Source of the DNA: Woeseiaceae bacterium | Lineage (GTDB): Bacteria; Pseudomonadota; Gammaproteobacteria; Steroidobacterales; Woeseiaceae | Direction: 5' to 3' | NCBI GenBank assembly: GCA_021773115.1 | Contig: JAJFKS010000028.1 | Coordinates: 124,001 to 188,000 of the forward strand | DNA length: 64,000 nucleotides | Part shown: positions 18,128 through 28,112 of the stretch, one piece after another | Layout of the letters: each line of letters begins with the position of its first letter | Numbering within the stretch: position 1 is the first letter of the stretch | Program-made: the position numbers and the translations under genes | The notes under the pieces: generated by a model | What the model saw: the letters and a program-made list of their open reading frames with translations, nothing else | What the model was told of the DNA's origin: nothing | Database searches by the model: none

Positions 18128-20371
18128 ATGCAAAATAGTTTGAATCTTGAAGGCGTCGAACAACAATCGCTTAAGGACTACACCGAGCGGGCGTATCTCG
18201 ACTACTCGATGTACGTCATCCTGGACCGGGCGTTGCCACAAATCGGTGACGGCCTGAAGCCAGTCCAGCGTCGGATTATTTATGCGATGAGTGAGCTCGG
18301 CTTGTCAGCGATATCCAAGCCAAAGAAGTCGGCGCGCACGGTCGGCGATGTCATCGGTAAATTTCATCCGCACGGTGACTCCGCCTGTTACGAAGCGATG
18401 GTGTTGATGGCACAGGGTTTTTCCTACCGCTATCCAATCGTCATCGGGCAGGGCAACTGGGGTTCGACAGATGATCCGAAGTCATTCGCGGCAATGCGTT
18501 ATACGGAGTCACGGCTGGCAGGCTATGCGAAAAGCCTGCTGCAGGAACTCGGGCAGGGCACCGTTGACTGGGCACCGAACTTCGACGGCACCTTGCGTGA
18601 GCCGGTGGTCTTGCCGGCGAGGCTGCCAAATTTGCTGCTCAACGGCACGACCGGTATTGCCGTCGGCATGTCGACTGACGTCCCGCCACACAACCTGAAT
18701 GAAGTCACAAGCGCGCTGGTACACCTGATCGACAACCCGAAAGCGACCGCCACACAGTTGATGACGCACATCAAGGGTCCGGATTTTCCGACGGGTGGAG
18801 AATTGGTTTCACCGGCCAGCGATATCAAGGAAATCTACACGACCGGCAATGGCACGCTCCGGCTGCGGGCATCGTACAAGATGGAGGGCAATGATGTCGT
18901 CATTACGTCACTCCCGCATCAGATTTCCGGGGCGAAGGTTCAGGAGCAGATTGCTGCGCAAATGCGCGCCAAAAAATTGCCGCAAGTCGATGATCTTCGC
19001 GACGAATCAGATCACGAAGACCCGACTCGCCTGGTGATCAGCAAGAAACGCGGCGTCGATGTGGAACAATTGATGTCACACCTGTTCTCGACGACGTCTC
19101 TGGAGCGCACGCTGCGCGTAAACATGAACGTCATTGCGCTCGATGGCCGACCACGCATATTCAATTTGCTTGAAATGCTTCAGGAGTGGCTGAAGTTCCG
19201 CAAACAGACCGTTACCAATCGCCTCGAGTACCGTTTACAGATTGTTAGCGATCGCCTGCATATTCTGGATGGCCTGCTGGTTGCCTACCTGAGTATCGAT
19301 GAGGTCATCGCGATCATTCGCCAGGAGGACAAACCAAAACCCAAGCTGATGAAGCGCTTTAAGTTGTCCGATATTCAGGCCGAAGCTATCTTGAATCTGA
19401 GACTGCGTTATCTCGCCAAGCTTGAAGAAATGAAGATTCGCGGCGAGCAGGACGAGCTCAATGAAGAACGTAAATCGCTCGACAAAATCCTCAAAAGTCC
19501 GGCGCGTATGAAAACACTGATCAAGAAAGAAATTCTCGAAGACGCAAAAGCCTACGGTGATGATCGGCGTACGTTGATCGTCGAACGGCAAGCCGCGCAG
19601 GCACTTGACGAGACACAGCTGGTCGCGAGCGAACCGGTTACCGTCGTGTTATCCAAAGCGGGTTACGCCCGTGCGGCCAAGGGCCACGACATCGATCCGC
19701 TGACCTTGAGCTACCGCTCCGGAGACTCGTTTCTCGCGTCGGCGCAGGGACGCAGCAACCAGCTGGCCATGTTTATCGACAGTACAGGGCGTGTTTACAG
19801 TGTGCTGGCCGGCACTTTGCCATCGGCGCGCGGGCAGGGCGAGCCGCTATCGAGTCGATTCAAACCACCTGACGGCGCGGCATTTTGCGGCGCGATGATT
19901 GGCGCCAATGAACAGCGCTATCTGCTGGCAAGTGATGCCGGCTATGGATTCGTCGCAAGGCTTGAAGATTTGGTGTCGCGGAACAAGGCCGGTAAATCAA
20001 TCCTTCGCGTACCGGTGGGTGGTCGCGCAGTAGTCCCGGCGCTGGTGCCAGCGGAGACAGAGTGTCTGATCGCGGCAGTCAGTTCCATCGGACGTCTGTT
20101 GATTTTTGAAATGGACGAACTGCCGGAGCTGGCGAAAGGCAAGGGCAACAAGCTCATCAATATTCCGTCAAAGAAATACAAAGACGGCACCGAAAAGATG
20201 GTCGCTGCGACGGTCATACCGGAGGACGGCAGTTTGCAGGTGGACACCGGTACCCGCACGATGACAATCAAGTGGAATGACCTCGACGACTACTACGGCG
20301 ACCGCGCTTTGCGCGGCAGCCTGTTGCCGAAGGGTTGGCGAAAGGTTGAGCGGCTTATCGGAATCGAATAG
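18128..20371 (+). CDS. parC: DNA topoisomerase IV subunit A
   Basis: DNA cleavage and religation subunit of topoisomerase IV, 747 residues. The catalytic tyrosine is Tyr125 in AAMRYTES; the quinolone-determining region reads [12 protein letters not shown] with Ser and Glu at the usual resistance positions, i.e. wild type. C-terminal beta-pinwheel blades occupy about residues 500-730. The open frame extends back to 18041 through the inverted repeat, but family proteins start near [14 protein letters not shown] use 18128. It ends 9 bp from the convergent FimV-like gene. Confidence 0.95.
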   Translation: MQNSLNLEGVEQQSLKDYTERAYLDYSMYVILDRALPQIGDGLKPVQRRIIYAMSELGLSAISKPKKSARTVGDVIGKFHPHGDSACYEAMVLMAQGFSYRYPIVIGQGNWGSTDDPKSFAAMRYTESRLAGYAKSLLQELGQGTVDWAPNFDGTLREPVVLPARLPNLLLNGTTGIAVGMSTDVPPHNLNEVTSALVHLIDNPKATATQLMTHIKGPDFPTGGELVSPASDIKEIYTTGNGTLRLRASYKMEGNDVVITSLPHQISGAKVQEQIAAQMRAKKLPQVDDLRDESDHEDPTRLVISKKRGVDVEQLMSHLFSTTSLERTLRVNMNVIALDGRPRIFNLLEMLQEWLKFRKQTVTNRLEYRLQIVSDRLHILDGLLVAYLSIDEVIAIIRQEDKPKPKLMKRFKLSDIQAEAILNLRLRYLAKLEEMKIRGEQDELNEERKSLDKILKSPARMKTLIKKEILEDAKAYGDDRRTLIVERQAAQALDETQLVASEPVTVVLSKAGYARAAKGHDIDPLTLSYRSGDSFLASAQGRSNQLAMFIDSTGRVYSVLAGTLPSARGQGEPLSSRFKPPDGAAFCGAMIGANEQRYLLASDAGYGFVARLEDLVSRNKAGKSILRVPVGGRAVVPALVPAETECLIAAVSSIGRLLIFEMDELPELAKGKGNKLINIPSKKYKDGTEKMVAATVIPEDGSLQVDTGTRTMTIKWNDLDDYYGDRALRGSLLPKGWRKVERLIGIE

Positions 20372-20379
20372 CGCTATGC

Positions 20380-22329
20380 TTAACGTGCCTTACTTTTCTC
20401 AGCGGGCATTTCGACGGTTGAGTCATCAGCGGCTTCGTTGGTCGTGATCTCCTGCGTGATGCCGGCATCGTCGAGGCCCGAGACATCGTCATTTTGTGCG
20501 GGCATTTGGGCGGTAATATCGAGCTCAGTCACACTGGCTAGCGGCATGGCCGTGGTTTCTTCAACGTCGACAGCCTCCACTTCCATACGTGACGCCAGCT
20601 CGTCCGCGGCGCGGGAAATCTCAATATTCAGCGCCTGCGTTGCTGTGAACTCGTCTTCATAGTCCTGCTCCAGCACGTCGTAGTCGATTTCCCTGTTAAT
20701 CGTGTAGCCGTCGGTCAGCGCCGTATCTTCGCCGTCGGATTCGACAACAACTGCGTGCAGGTCACGTTCCGTAACGTCCTCGGGCATCGGCATTTTCGTT
20801 GCATCGATAATGACGGACATGTCGTAGTCATCATCATCGGGCAGTACTTCACTCATCAGGATCGTTTCTTCACCGGCGCGCAGCGGTCCAAGGATATCTG
20901 TTGCTTCCGTTGCAGCGGCTTCCGGTTCAAACGGTAACTCGATATCCAGTTTGGAACTGGCGGCGAATCCAAAGTCTTCGGAGATGTTGGACTCCCCGGT
21001 CGATGTAAGGCCCGTACCGATTATCAAGTCGGCGTCCAGTACCAGGTTTTCGTCGGTCGGCGACTCGTCGGTGAGGTCATAGTTGACGCCAATCGCTTCG
21101 AGGTTTTCAGTATCCGAAATCTTGTCGCTGATGCGACGATTAAAGGTTTCCTCGATCGCGGGCTCCAGGGGAGTCGCGTCAGGTTCACCGCGGAAGCGGC
21201 GTCCAAACATCAACAAGCCGATGATTAGTGCAACGCCGCTACCGGCCAGCCACAGTATCCATGACGGTGAGGCGGAACCGGAATTCGCATTATCGCTCGT
21301 GCGAATAATCGCGGTTGGTACGTTCGACGTCGCCGAGCTTGTTGTCGGAGCTTCAAGTTGCGTATCGGGAATCGTGACAGTTCCGCGGGTTGCTAATGGC
21401 TCGACGAACGGATTGTCATCGAGCACGATATCGCCCGGTTTGAGTTCGGATGTCGTAACGTCAGGCGCAACGCTTGTATCGGAATTGGCGACGCTTGCCG
21501 CGGTGTTCGCGGTCGCAGCGGCTAGTGACGATTTATAATTTTCGGCAACCGATTCCGTTTCAAGCACTGTGTCGGTCGTGATACTTTGCGGCAATTTCGG
21601 CGTTGCTGCCGTGACCACTGCGGCACTGCCGTTGAATGACGGGATAGCAAGCAGGCTTCCCGCTTTCAGCTGATTCGGGTCGCTGTTCATGAAGGCGTGT
21701 GGATTTGCTTCAAAAATGGCGTTGACCGCGGGCCACAGGCCAATCTTTCGGTCCTGGATGCGACTGACGATTTCGGACAACGAGTCGCCAGCCTTAACGC
21801 GATAGCTTGATGCCGGACCAATGTCCTTTCGTACAGCCGGCTTGCTTGCCGGACGCGTCGCCGCAGGCGTCAGGGCGAGCGGGGCGGCTTCAGCAGAGAC
21901 TTGCTGGGTTGTCGTAATCGCCTCGTAGGCCGGCGTCGCAGGATCGATAAACAGCATGTATTCGCGACTCAAGTTTGGCGAATACGGACACTTGATAACA
22001 ATGTGTGCCGACACCATGGGCTCGCGAATAACAGACTTGCCCGCCAACATGATGACGCCGTTGGACACACTTAGTGTCGCGCTACCGATTCCCGGCAATC
22101 CACTGGCAGATGATCCCTGACGCAGGGACACGCAGCTGTTTGCAATTTGTTCATGTGGCGCGAGCGCATACGCGATACTTGCCCGCAACGGTTCACCCAG
22201 TCTGGACTGGACGCTAACGTCTCCCAGCTCCAGCGCGGCTGCGGGAATAACAGCGAGCGTGCCACCCATCGCGACAAGTGCTGGCAGGCGGCGGTGGGCG
22301 CTATGGATTCTGTGGTTTGCGTTTTTCAA
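20380..22329 (-). CDS. FimV-like LysM protein lacking the C-terminal TPR domain
   Basis: 649 residues. A twin-basic signal peptide region (about 1-32) leads to a FimV N-terminal domain (LELGDVSVQSRLGEPLRA, about 33-130), then a LysM peptidoglycan-binding domain at about 174-231, one membrane helix at 357-377 (WILWLAGSGVALIIGLLMFG), and a long acidic cytoplasmic tail. The C-terminal FimV TPR motif is not present. FimV proteins organise cell poles and type IV pili. A full-length FimV is encoded at 31863-35099, so this is a paralogue. It lies next to the FimX-like gene on the same strand, which supports a pilus/polarity role (inference). Confidence 0.85.
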   Translation of the reverse strand: MKNANHRIHSAHRRLPALVAMGGTLAVIPAAALELGDVSVQSRLGEPLRASIAYALAPHEQIANSCVSLRQGSSASGLPGIGSATLSVSNGVIMLAGKSVIREPMVSAHIVIKCPYSPNLSREYMLFIDPATPAYEAITTTQQVSAEAAPLALTPAATRPASKPAVRKDIGPASSYRVKAGDSLSEIVSRIQDRKIGLWPAVNAIFEANPHAFMNSDPNQLKAGSLLAIPSFNGSAAVVTAATPKLPQSITTDTVLETESVAENYKSSLAAATANTAASVANSDTSVAPDVTTSELKPGDIVLDDNPFVEPLATRGTVTIPDTQLEAPTTSSATSNVPTAIIRTSDNANSGSASPSWILWLAGSGVALIIGLLMFGRRFRGEPDATPLEPAIEETFNRRISDKISDTENLEAIGVNYDLTDESPTDENLVLDADLIIGTGLTSTGESNISEDFGFAASSKLDIELPFEPEAAATEATDILGPLRAGEETILMSEVLPDDDDYDMSVIIDATKMPMPEDVTERDLHAVVVESDGEDTALTDGYTINREIDYDVLEQDYEDEFTATQALNIEISRAADELASRMEVEAVDVEETTAMPLASVTELDITAQMPAQNDDVSGLDDAGITQEITTNEAADDSTVEMPAEKSKAR

Positions 22330-22484
22330 TGTCTGGCACTCCGCGTCTTCAATATGTAAGTCCGGCTCAGAGTCGCAATCGCAACCGGACGTTCATTGTA
22401 AGTTTTAACGTTCCTTCATTGTTAGCGCATGGTTCCGGATGACGAGTGTGATCCAGTTCACACTTTGCTGACCGGTAGCAATCG

Positions 22485-24635
22485 CTAGATGGCACCGGCC
22501 GCCGTCAGGTTCGCCAGCGTATTGGCGGCGACGCTCTCCCGTTCCTGCAATACAACTTCCGGTTCATGAACATAATGTCCTTGCATAAAGTCGAGGCCGA
22601 GTTGGAACAACACAGCCATGGCATTGGCGTTTTCCACGCGCTCGGCAATCGTCTTGATGTTGCGTTCCTGCGCGGCCTTGACGATCCGACCGACAGCGTC
22701 TTGCATGCTTGAATTGGTCATCAGCGTATGCATCAATTCGCCGTCAATCTTGATGTAGTCCGGTTTAAGTATGTCGAGGATCTGGAAGCGCTCCTGGTCG
22801 ACACCGTAGTGTTCGAGCGCAAACCCAATACCGAGTTTTCGTGCATGCTTGATCAGCGCCTGAGTCTGCTTGATGTGTTTGGCCGCGTCCTGTTCGGGAA
22901 TCTGGATAACAAGCCGCGAGCAATCGAAGGATTCTCCGTCGAGTTTTTGCTGCAGCCACGCGGCCGTTGACGTGTCCTTGATCGACTGTATCGACAAGCG
23001 CACAAATACGCGATCGGCATTACCCTCATTGCAAAACTTGACAGCGGCCTGCAGCATCCAGCGGTCGATGTTTTTCATCATATTATTGCGTTCAGCGGCG
23101 GGCAGAAATTCAGACGGCAGCACAGAATTGCCTTGTTCATCAATCATGCGAACCAGCAAATCGTACATTTGGATTGAGTCGCTGCGCAGTCCGGCGATCG
23201 GCAATTGCGCGAGGTGGAAACGGTCTTCCATCAATGCAGCTTTCAGGTGCTTGACCCAGATGGCATCGAATTCGAGCTGCCTGGTGTCTTCATTGGCACT
23301 TTCGTCAAGGAAAGAGCAATTGCCACCGGCCGCCTTACCAAGTTTATGCGCATCGACGGTTGCTGCGATGAACTCTTCAAGACTGCTGAATACTTCGTTG
23401 GTCGCGCAGGCGCCGACAGTGCAGGTCATGTTGGTCGAGTTTTCCTCAACTTCGAACGTGTGTTTCGCAACGTGATCGCAAAGCTGTTTGCCCCAGGTCT
23501 GGGCATCGCGTGCGGAACCTCGTTCAAGCAGCACCATGAGTGATGTGCCTTCAAATCGCCCGGCGACATCGCGCGGGTGCAAGCGCTTGCGAACTTCCTC
23601 GGCGAGTTGTGCAATGATTTCTTCGGAATTCAGGATGCCGAGTTTTTGGTGAACGTCGCCGAAATTATCCGGTTTGATGTACACGAGGCAATGCGTTCCC
23701 TGAGCCGGTTTGCGGCGCAGGCGCTTGCTGATGCGTTCGATAAACTGTGCCCGATGGAAGAACAGGGTTGTCGGATCACGTTTTAGCGCGTCATGCACGA
23801 GCTTGGTCGGTTCTTCGGCGATTTTCAGTTGTGGCGCAATTCGAATCTGTACGCATGGGCCATCGTCGAGATCGAAGCGCCGAAATTCGAGGTGCAGCTC
23901 GACGCTGTCGCCAGACTGAACCTGAGCGCGAACAATCAGTTTTTCGTTACGCTGCCACTTGCCCTGGATAGTCGCAATTAATGCACCTTTGAGTGCCGCC
24001 TGGCTTTCTCGCTCGAAAGTATCCATGACCGGCATGCCAAGCAACTCATCTTTATTTTTGGCGTGAAACTGCGCGACCCAGGCATCGTTGATGTCACTGT
24101 AGATTCCGTCCTGGACAAGCGCGATGCTGCTGCTGGTGGAATCCATGTGGTCTCTCAGCTGGCGCTTGTATTCTGCTGCCGATTGTAAGGTGGAATTGAG
24201 TGCCCGTTCGACTCGTAACGCGCGCAGCTCACGCGACACGACTGATTGCAGTCGCGACCTCAATGAAATTGAAACAAGGTCACACGCGCCCGCCTGCATC
24301 GCAGACTGGATACTCGCCTCATCAGCGGTTTTTTGTGTCGCGATTAGCGGAACTTCCGGGTTGTAGAGGTCTTTGAGTTTGATGACCTGGCGAATCGAGT
24401 CTTTAAAGCGATCGCAGTTTAGAATCAGCAGATCAACATTCTCGGCTTCCATCGTTTCAGCAAGTTTCGCAGACGACGGAATCCATTGGCAATGCGCGGC
24501 ATGGCCCGCATCACGCAGTGCACTATTGATGATTTCGACGTCGTCCTGACTTTCCGTGAGGACGGCGATAGAGATGCTCTGGCGCCCGTTCAAATCCCGA
24601 TCCCTGGCAACGGCTTGAATTCCGTTGATATCCAT
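22485..24635 (-). CDS. FimX-like protein: REC-PAS-GGDEF-EAL, catalytic motifs degenerate
   Basis: 716 residues. A receiver-like domain (about 20-135), a PAS domain (about 165-275), a GGDEF domain (about 290-445) and an EAL domain (about 455-700). The GGDEF signature is replaced by GRFEG (359-363); the EAL motif is YDLLVRM (491-497) and the DDFG loop reads EHYG (608-611), so neither cyclase nor phosphodiesterase activity is likely. KIDG and AERVE are retained, compatible with c-di-GMP binding. Domain order and size match FimX of Pseudomonas, a c-di-GMP effector for type IV pili and twitching. Same strand as the FimV-like gene, 155 bp upstream of it. Confidence 0.85.
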   Translation of the reverse strand: MDINGIQAVARDRDLNGRQSISIAVLTESQDDVEIINSALRDAGHAAHCQWIPSSAKLAETMEAENVDLLILNCDRFKDSIRQVIKLKDLYNPEVPLIATQKTADEASIQSAMQAGACDLVSISLRSRLQSVVSRELRALRVERALNSTLQSAAEYKRQLRDHMDSTSSSIALVQDGIYSDINDAWVAQFHAKNKDELLGMPVMDTFERESQAALKGALIATIQGKWQRNEKLIVRAQVQSGDSVELHLEFRRFDLDDGPCVQIRIAPQLKIAEEPTKLVHDALKRDPTTLFFHRAQFIERISKRLRRKPAQGTHCLVYIKPDNFGDVHQKLGILNSEEIIAQLAEEVRKRLHPRDVAGRFEGTSLMVLLERGSARDAQTWGKQLCDHVAKHTFEVEENSTNMTCTVGACATNEVFSSLEEFIAATVDAHKLGKAAGGNCSFLDESANEDTRQLEFDAIWVKHLKAALMEDRFHLAQLPIAGLRSDSIQMYDLLVRMIDEQGNSVLPSEFLPAAERNNMMKNIDRWMLQAAVKFCNEGNADRVFVRLSIQSIKDTSTAAWLQQKLDGESFDCSRLVIQIPEQDAAKHIKQTQALIKHARKLGIGFALEHYGVDQERFQILDILKPDYIKIDGELMHTLMTNSSMQDAVGRIVKAAQERNIKTIAERVENANAMAVLFQLGLDFMQGHYVHEPEVVLQERESVAANTLANLTAAGAI

Positions 24636-24830
24636 ATTCTGTTAACCCGACGGCCAGTGTAGACACTGCAGCCGCCGGAGTCCCGGTCGGGACCTCAAAA
24701 CCGTGACCTGAATCATGTTTCGGCGGCTGGCTGGCGCGATCCGGGTCGAAATTTCGGCTGGCGAAGCGTCGAGACTCTAGTATCATGGCGCCTCGCCGAC
24801 CTCAGGCGAAACCCCGACAGAGCGAGTTTT

Positions 24831-25397
24831 ATGGCCAACTACAGCACCAGCGAATTCAAATCCGGCCTCCGGATCATCATTGACGGCAATCCCTGCATCA
24901 TTGTCGAGAATGAATTCGTCAAGCCTGGCAAAGGCCAGGCGTTTAACCGTGCTCGAATCAAGAATCTGAAGACCGGCAAAACAGTCGACAAAACCTTCAA
25001 GTCCGGCGAGTCGGTTGAGGCCGCTGATGTCATGGATACCGACATGCAATACCTGTACGCGGATGGCGAGTTCTGGCATTTCATGATGCCGGACACATTC
25101 GAGCAATATGCGGCCGATGAATCAGCGATGGGCGATGCCAAGGACTGGATTACCGACGGGGACGTTTGCATGCTTACCTTGTGGAACAACACACCATTGA
25201 TCGTAACGCCGCCGAATTTTGTTGAGCTCGAAATTATCGAAACCGATCCCGGCGTTAAAGGTGATACCGCCAGTGGCGGCGTGAAGCCGGCGACGTTGTC
25301 AACGGGTGCCGTCGTCAGGGTGCCGCTGTTCGTTGATCAAAACGAAGTGATTAAAGTCGACACGCGTTCACGCGAATACGTATCACGCGTCAAATAA
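24831..25397 (+). CDS. efp: Elongation factor P
   Basis: 188-residue tRNA-shaped factor that relieves ribosome stalling at polyproline. Three beta domains: KOW-like N-domain and two OB folds. Lys34 lies at the tip of the loop in VKPGKGQAF, which is the residue beta-lysylated by EpmA/EpmB in E. coli. This fits with epmA encoded less than 1 kb away on the opposite strand. 3' ends of efp and the fRMsr gene overlap by 8 bp. The 195-bp region upstream is shared with the divergent FimX-like gene. Confidence 0.97.
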   Translation: MANYSTSEFKSGLRIIIDGNPCIIVENEFVKPGKGQAFNRARIKNLKTGKTVDKTFKSGESVEAADVMDTDMQYLYADGEFWHFMMPDTFEQYAADESAMGDAKDWITDGDVCMLTLWNNTPLIVTPPNFVELEIIETDPGVKGDTASGGVKPATLSTGAVVRVPLFVDQNEVIKVDTRSREYVSRVK

Positions 25398-25863
25398 AAT
25401 GACTGTTTGCCGATTGCAACGCGCAATAGGCTTTGCATAGGCGCTCGACGCCTGCCTGATCGGCTGCACTGAATCGATCAAGATTCGCGCTATCGATATC
25501 GAGCACGCCGATGAGCTGCTCGTTGACGACTAGCGGTACCACAATTTCGGAACGCGAATCCGAATCGCAGGCGATGTGTCCGTCGAATTGCTGCACGTCG
25601 GCAACCCGCTGCGTTTGACGTGTTGCCGCGGCCGTGCCGCAAACTCCTGAGCCGATTGCAATATGAACGCAGCCGGGCTTGCCCTGAAAGGGCCCCAATA
25701 CCAGTTCATCGCCACGCAATACATAAATGCCAAGCCAGTTGATGTCGTCTATTGCGTTAAACATCAGGCCGACAAAATTGCAGGCGTTCGCGAGCGCGTC
25801 AGTTTCGTCTTCGAGGAGGGTGCGGAGCTGGGACTCGAGTAGCCTGTAATCGGGTTCAGTCAT
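25390..25863 (-). CDS. msrC: GAF-domain free methionine-(R)-sulfoxide reductase
   Basis: 157-residue GAF domain enzyme reducing free Met-R-sulfoxide. The three conserved cysteines are visible: [16 protein letters not shown] and [15 protein letters not shown], in the same order as E. coli MsrC (YebR). Cytoplasmic; recycled by thioredoxin. The open frame extends to 25893, but [11 protein letters not shown] at 25863 gives an 8-bp overlap with the upstream epmA and a family-like N-terminus. Last gene of the SCO-PCuAC-psd-epmA operon. Confidence 0.9.
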   Translation of the reverse strand: MTEPDYRLLESQLRTLLEDETDALANACNFVGLMFNAIDDINWLGIYVLRGDELVLGPFQGKPGCVHIAIGSGVCGTAAATRQTQRVADVQQFDGHIACDSDSRSEIVVPLVVNEQLIGVLDIDSANLDRFSAADQAGVERLCKAYCALQSANSHFI

Positions 25864-26827
25864 TGAGGTTCTCAAACGGGAAGGGGATGACATTGCGGAT
25901 ATCGTCTGTCTTTTCGTGAATCATTTGCAAGCGCTCGAGACCGACTGCGACACCGGCACATTCGGGCAGCCCGTGTTGCAGTGCGTCAACAAGCGCCTGA
26001 TCGTGCCGCCGTACCGGGCGCCCGCGCCGCTTGCGTTCAAGCTGATCGGCCGCTATACGGTCAGCTTGAGTGCCGGCATCTGTCAACTCAACATAGCCGT
26101 TGCCGAGTTCAAGTGAGCCCATGAATATTTCGAAGCGGTCGGCAACTGTCGCATCGTCAGGGCACAAGCGGGCAAGTGCGGCCTGGCTGGCCGGATAATG
26201 TCGCACCACGGTCAGAGCGTCCGTCGCAAACCCCGGCATGACTTTGCTTGCCATCAGCAAGTCCAGCCAGTCATCACGCGCTTCGCCCACCGCGGTACGC
26301 AGGTCGTCGTCGGCATTTGCTGCTGAGGCCATTTCTTCGGTCGATGCGCACATTGGGTCCAGTGCAACAGCATCGATAAATGCGTCGCGGAAGCTAACTA
26401 CCGTTGCCGATTCCACGAGCGCAGGGGCATCCAGCGCAGCCGCAATGAGCTTGAGCGAATCATTGACGATTGCGGCGAGCTCGAAGTCGAGGCGATACCA
26501 TTCGAGCATTGTAAATTCGGGCTGGTGCCGGGTGCCACATTCACCGTCGCGAAAAACCCGGCTGATCGAATAGATATCCGGCCATGAAGCCGCGAGCAAG
26601 CGCTTCATCATGAACTCGGGCGATGTATGCAGATACAGCGCGTCGTTGCTGAGCCGGCTTGTCACCTCGAGGCTCTCGATTTGCACATCACTCGCCGCTG
26701 CGAAACTTAAGGCAGCGGTGTCGACCGCCAGTATTTCTTGCGATTCGAAATAATCACGAATTCGCTGCAGCATGTAGGCCTTGCGCAGCGCCACATCGGG
26801 GCCTGATGCCGGGCGCCAGGCGTTCAT
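25856..26827 (-). CDS. epmA: EF-P--(R)-beta-lysine ligase EpmA
   Basis: 323-residue lysyl-tRNA synthetase paralogue without anticodon-binding domain; ligates beta-lysine to EF-P Lys34. Class II synthetase motifs are present: motif 2 SRVFRDGECGTRHQPEFTML-like region (about residues 88-107) and motif 3 AVGLERLQM near the C-terminus. The N-terminus overlaps the psd stop by 4 bp. EpmB, which makes beta-lysine, is not in the window. Functional tie to efp nearby is strong. Confidence 0.94.
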   Translation of the reverse strand: MNAWRPASGPDVALRKAYMLQRIRDYFESQEILAVDTAALSFAAASDVQIESLEVTSRLSNDALYLHTSPEFMMKRLLAASWPDIYSISRVFRDGECGTRHQPEFTMLEWYRLDFELAAIVNDSLKLIAAALDAPALVESATVVSFRDAFIDAVALDPMCASTEEMASAANADDDLRTAVGEARDDWLDLLMASKVMPGFATDALTVVRHYPASQAALARLCPDDATVADRFEIFMGSLELGNGYVELTDAGTQADRIAADQLERKRRGRPVRRHDQALVDALQHGLPECAGVAVGLERLQMIHEKTDDIRNVIPFPFENLND

Positions 26828-27690
26828 TGCGCGACGGGTGCGAATTGCCCGATGACTTCGCCGACGCGTAGCGTGGCACCGGGCCGTAGACTTTCATTCC
26901 ACGTACCCTGATTCGCGGGCAACAATAAAATGACCGTCGAGCCCATGTTGAACCAGCCGAGGAGACCGCCTTTCTGAACGGCCGTTGAGCATCCGGAAAG
27001 ATTCAGTGCCTCGACCACACCGCGCTTTCGCGGGCGGATTTCCCCGGTCCAGGGCGTCGAGATACTGCCGACGTTGAGTGCGCCAACAAAGACCAAAGCG
27101 ACTGGCCCGGTTTTTGTTCTGAAATGCATGACGAGGCGCTCATTACGACGAAACAGTCCCCTGACCGTCGAAACCGTCGCCTGGTTGACGCTGAACAGGT
27201 CACCAGGAATATAGCTTGCAGAAATCAATTCGCCGTCGATCGGCGAGTGTATGCGGTGATAGTTGTACGGTGCGAGGTAGATCGTCGCAAAACTCCCGTC
27301 GAGGAAAGCGCCCGCACTGTCGAGATCGGTTGCCAGCAAGTCCTGAAGTGAGTAATCGAGTCCCTTGGCCTGAATGATGCTGTTGCCTGTAATGTTTGCA
27401 GCCATGCTGACGGTGCCGTCGACGGGCGACACAACCGCGGAATGGTCGCCTTCGACCGGTCGCGCAGTTTCATTCAGTTCGCGAATAAAGAAGTCGTTGA
27501 ACGTCTCGAACTCCTCAGGCACGCGCAACAACACATCGTCGAGATCAACATCAAACATCGCGACAAACTTCCTAATCAGGAGGTTTTTGGTCGCGGTATG
27601 ACGGATTCGCGCGACGCGCCAGATCAACGCAGTCAGCCAGTGTCGCGGTACAAGGTACTGGAATGCGACGAAAAGCCTGGCAAACATCAA
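26824..27690 (-). CDS. psd: Phosphatidylserine decarboxylase proenzyme
   Basis: Membrane-associated pyruvoyl enzyme forming phosphatidylethanolamine. 288 residues. The self-cleavage site is in FNMGSTVIL near residue 253, where Ser becomes the pyruvoyl group; VVSPVDGTV and HRIHSPIDGEL supply catalytic Asp and His. ATGA-type overlaps on both sides (epmA and the PCuAC gene) show it is cotranscribed. The psd-epmA pairing is conserved in gammaproteobacteria; the copper-related genes upstream are less usual. Confidence 0.95.
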   Translation of the reverse strand: MMFARLFVAFQYLVPRHWLTALIWRVARIRHTATKNLLIRKFVAMFDVDLDDVLLRVPEEFETFNDFFIRELNETARPVEGDHSAVVSPVDGTVSMAANITGNSIIQAKGLDYSLQDLLATDLDSAGAFLDGSFATIYLAPYNYHRIHSPIDGELISASYIPGDLFSVNQATVSTVRGLFRRNERLVMHFRTKTGPVALVFVGALNVGSISTPWTGEIRPRKRGVVEALNLSGCSTAVQKGGLLGWFNMGSTVILLLPANQGTWNESLRPGATLRVGEVIGQFAPVAQ

Positions 27691-28112
27691 TTGCTCCTGC
27701 GAGTGATTTTTGTGTCGACACTGAGTAGCAATGTGGTGTCCTGGTAGAAATTCAGCGAGACCTCATCGATGTCAGCGTTTGGCCGCATCAGCATCAAGTG
27801 CAAACCGCCCGGTTGAAGTGCGACCTTTGAGTTCGGTGCGATGACAAGTTCTTCGACGGGCCGCATTTTCGCAACACCGTCCTCCACCGATGACTCGTGC
27901 AGCTCAACGGCGCCGAAATTCGGGCTGCTGACACGGTTGATGCGAATGGCATTACGCGAGTTGTTGCTGAGTGAAAGATACGCTGCGCTCATCCTGTGGC
28001 CCGGGACGGGTTCAGTGACAATGACGTCCGCCGCAACCAGCGGTGGCAGCGATTCGGTCTCACACGCGGCCAGCGCCAACAGCAATGTTGCGGCGATTAA
28101 CAGATATCGCAT
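27687..28112 (-). CDS. PCuAC-family periplasmic copper chaperone (lipoprotein)
   Basis: 141 residues. A lipobox LALAAC places the lipidated Cys at residue 17. The copper motif matches the family spacing exactly: His72-x10-Met83-x21-His105-x-Met107. PCuAC proteins deliver Cu(I) to the CuA site of cytochrome oxidase, often with SCO. The SCO gene lies directly upstream and shares one base with it; psd downstream overlaps by 4 bp. Acts in the periplasm, anchored by lipid. Confidence 0.92.
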   Translation of the reverse strand: MRYLLIAATLLLALAACETESLPPLVAADVIVTEPVPGHRMSAAYLSLSNNSRNAIRINRVSSPNFGAVELHESSVEDGVAKMRPVEELVIAPNSKVALQPGGLHLMLMRPNADIDEVSLNFYQDTTLLLSVDTKITRRSN

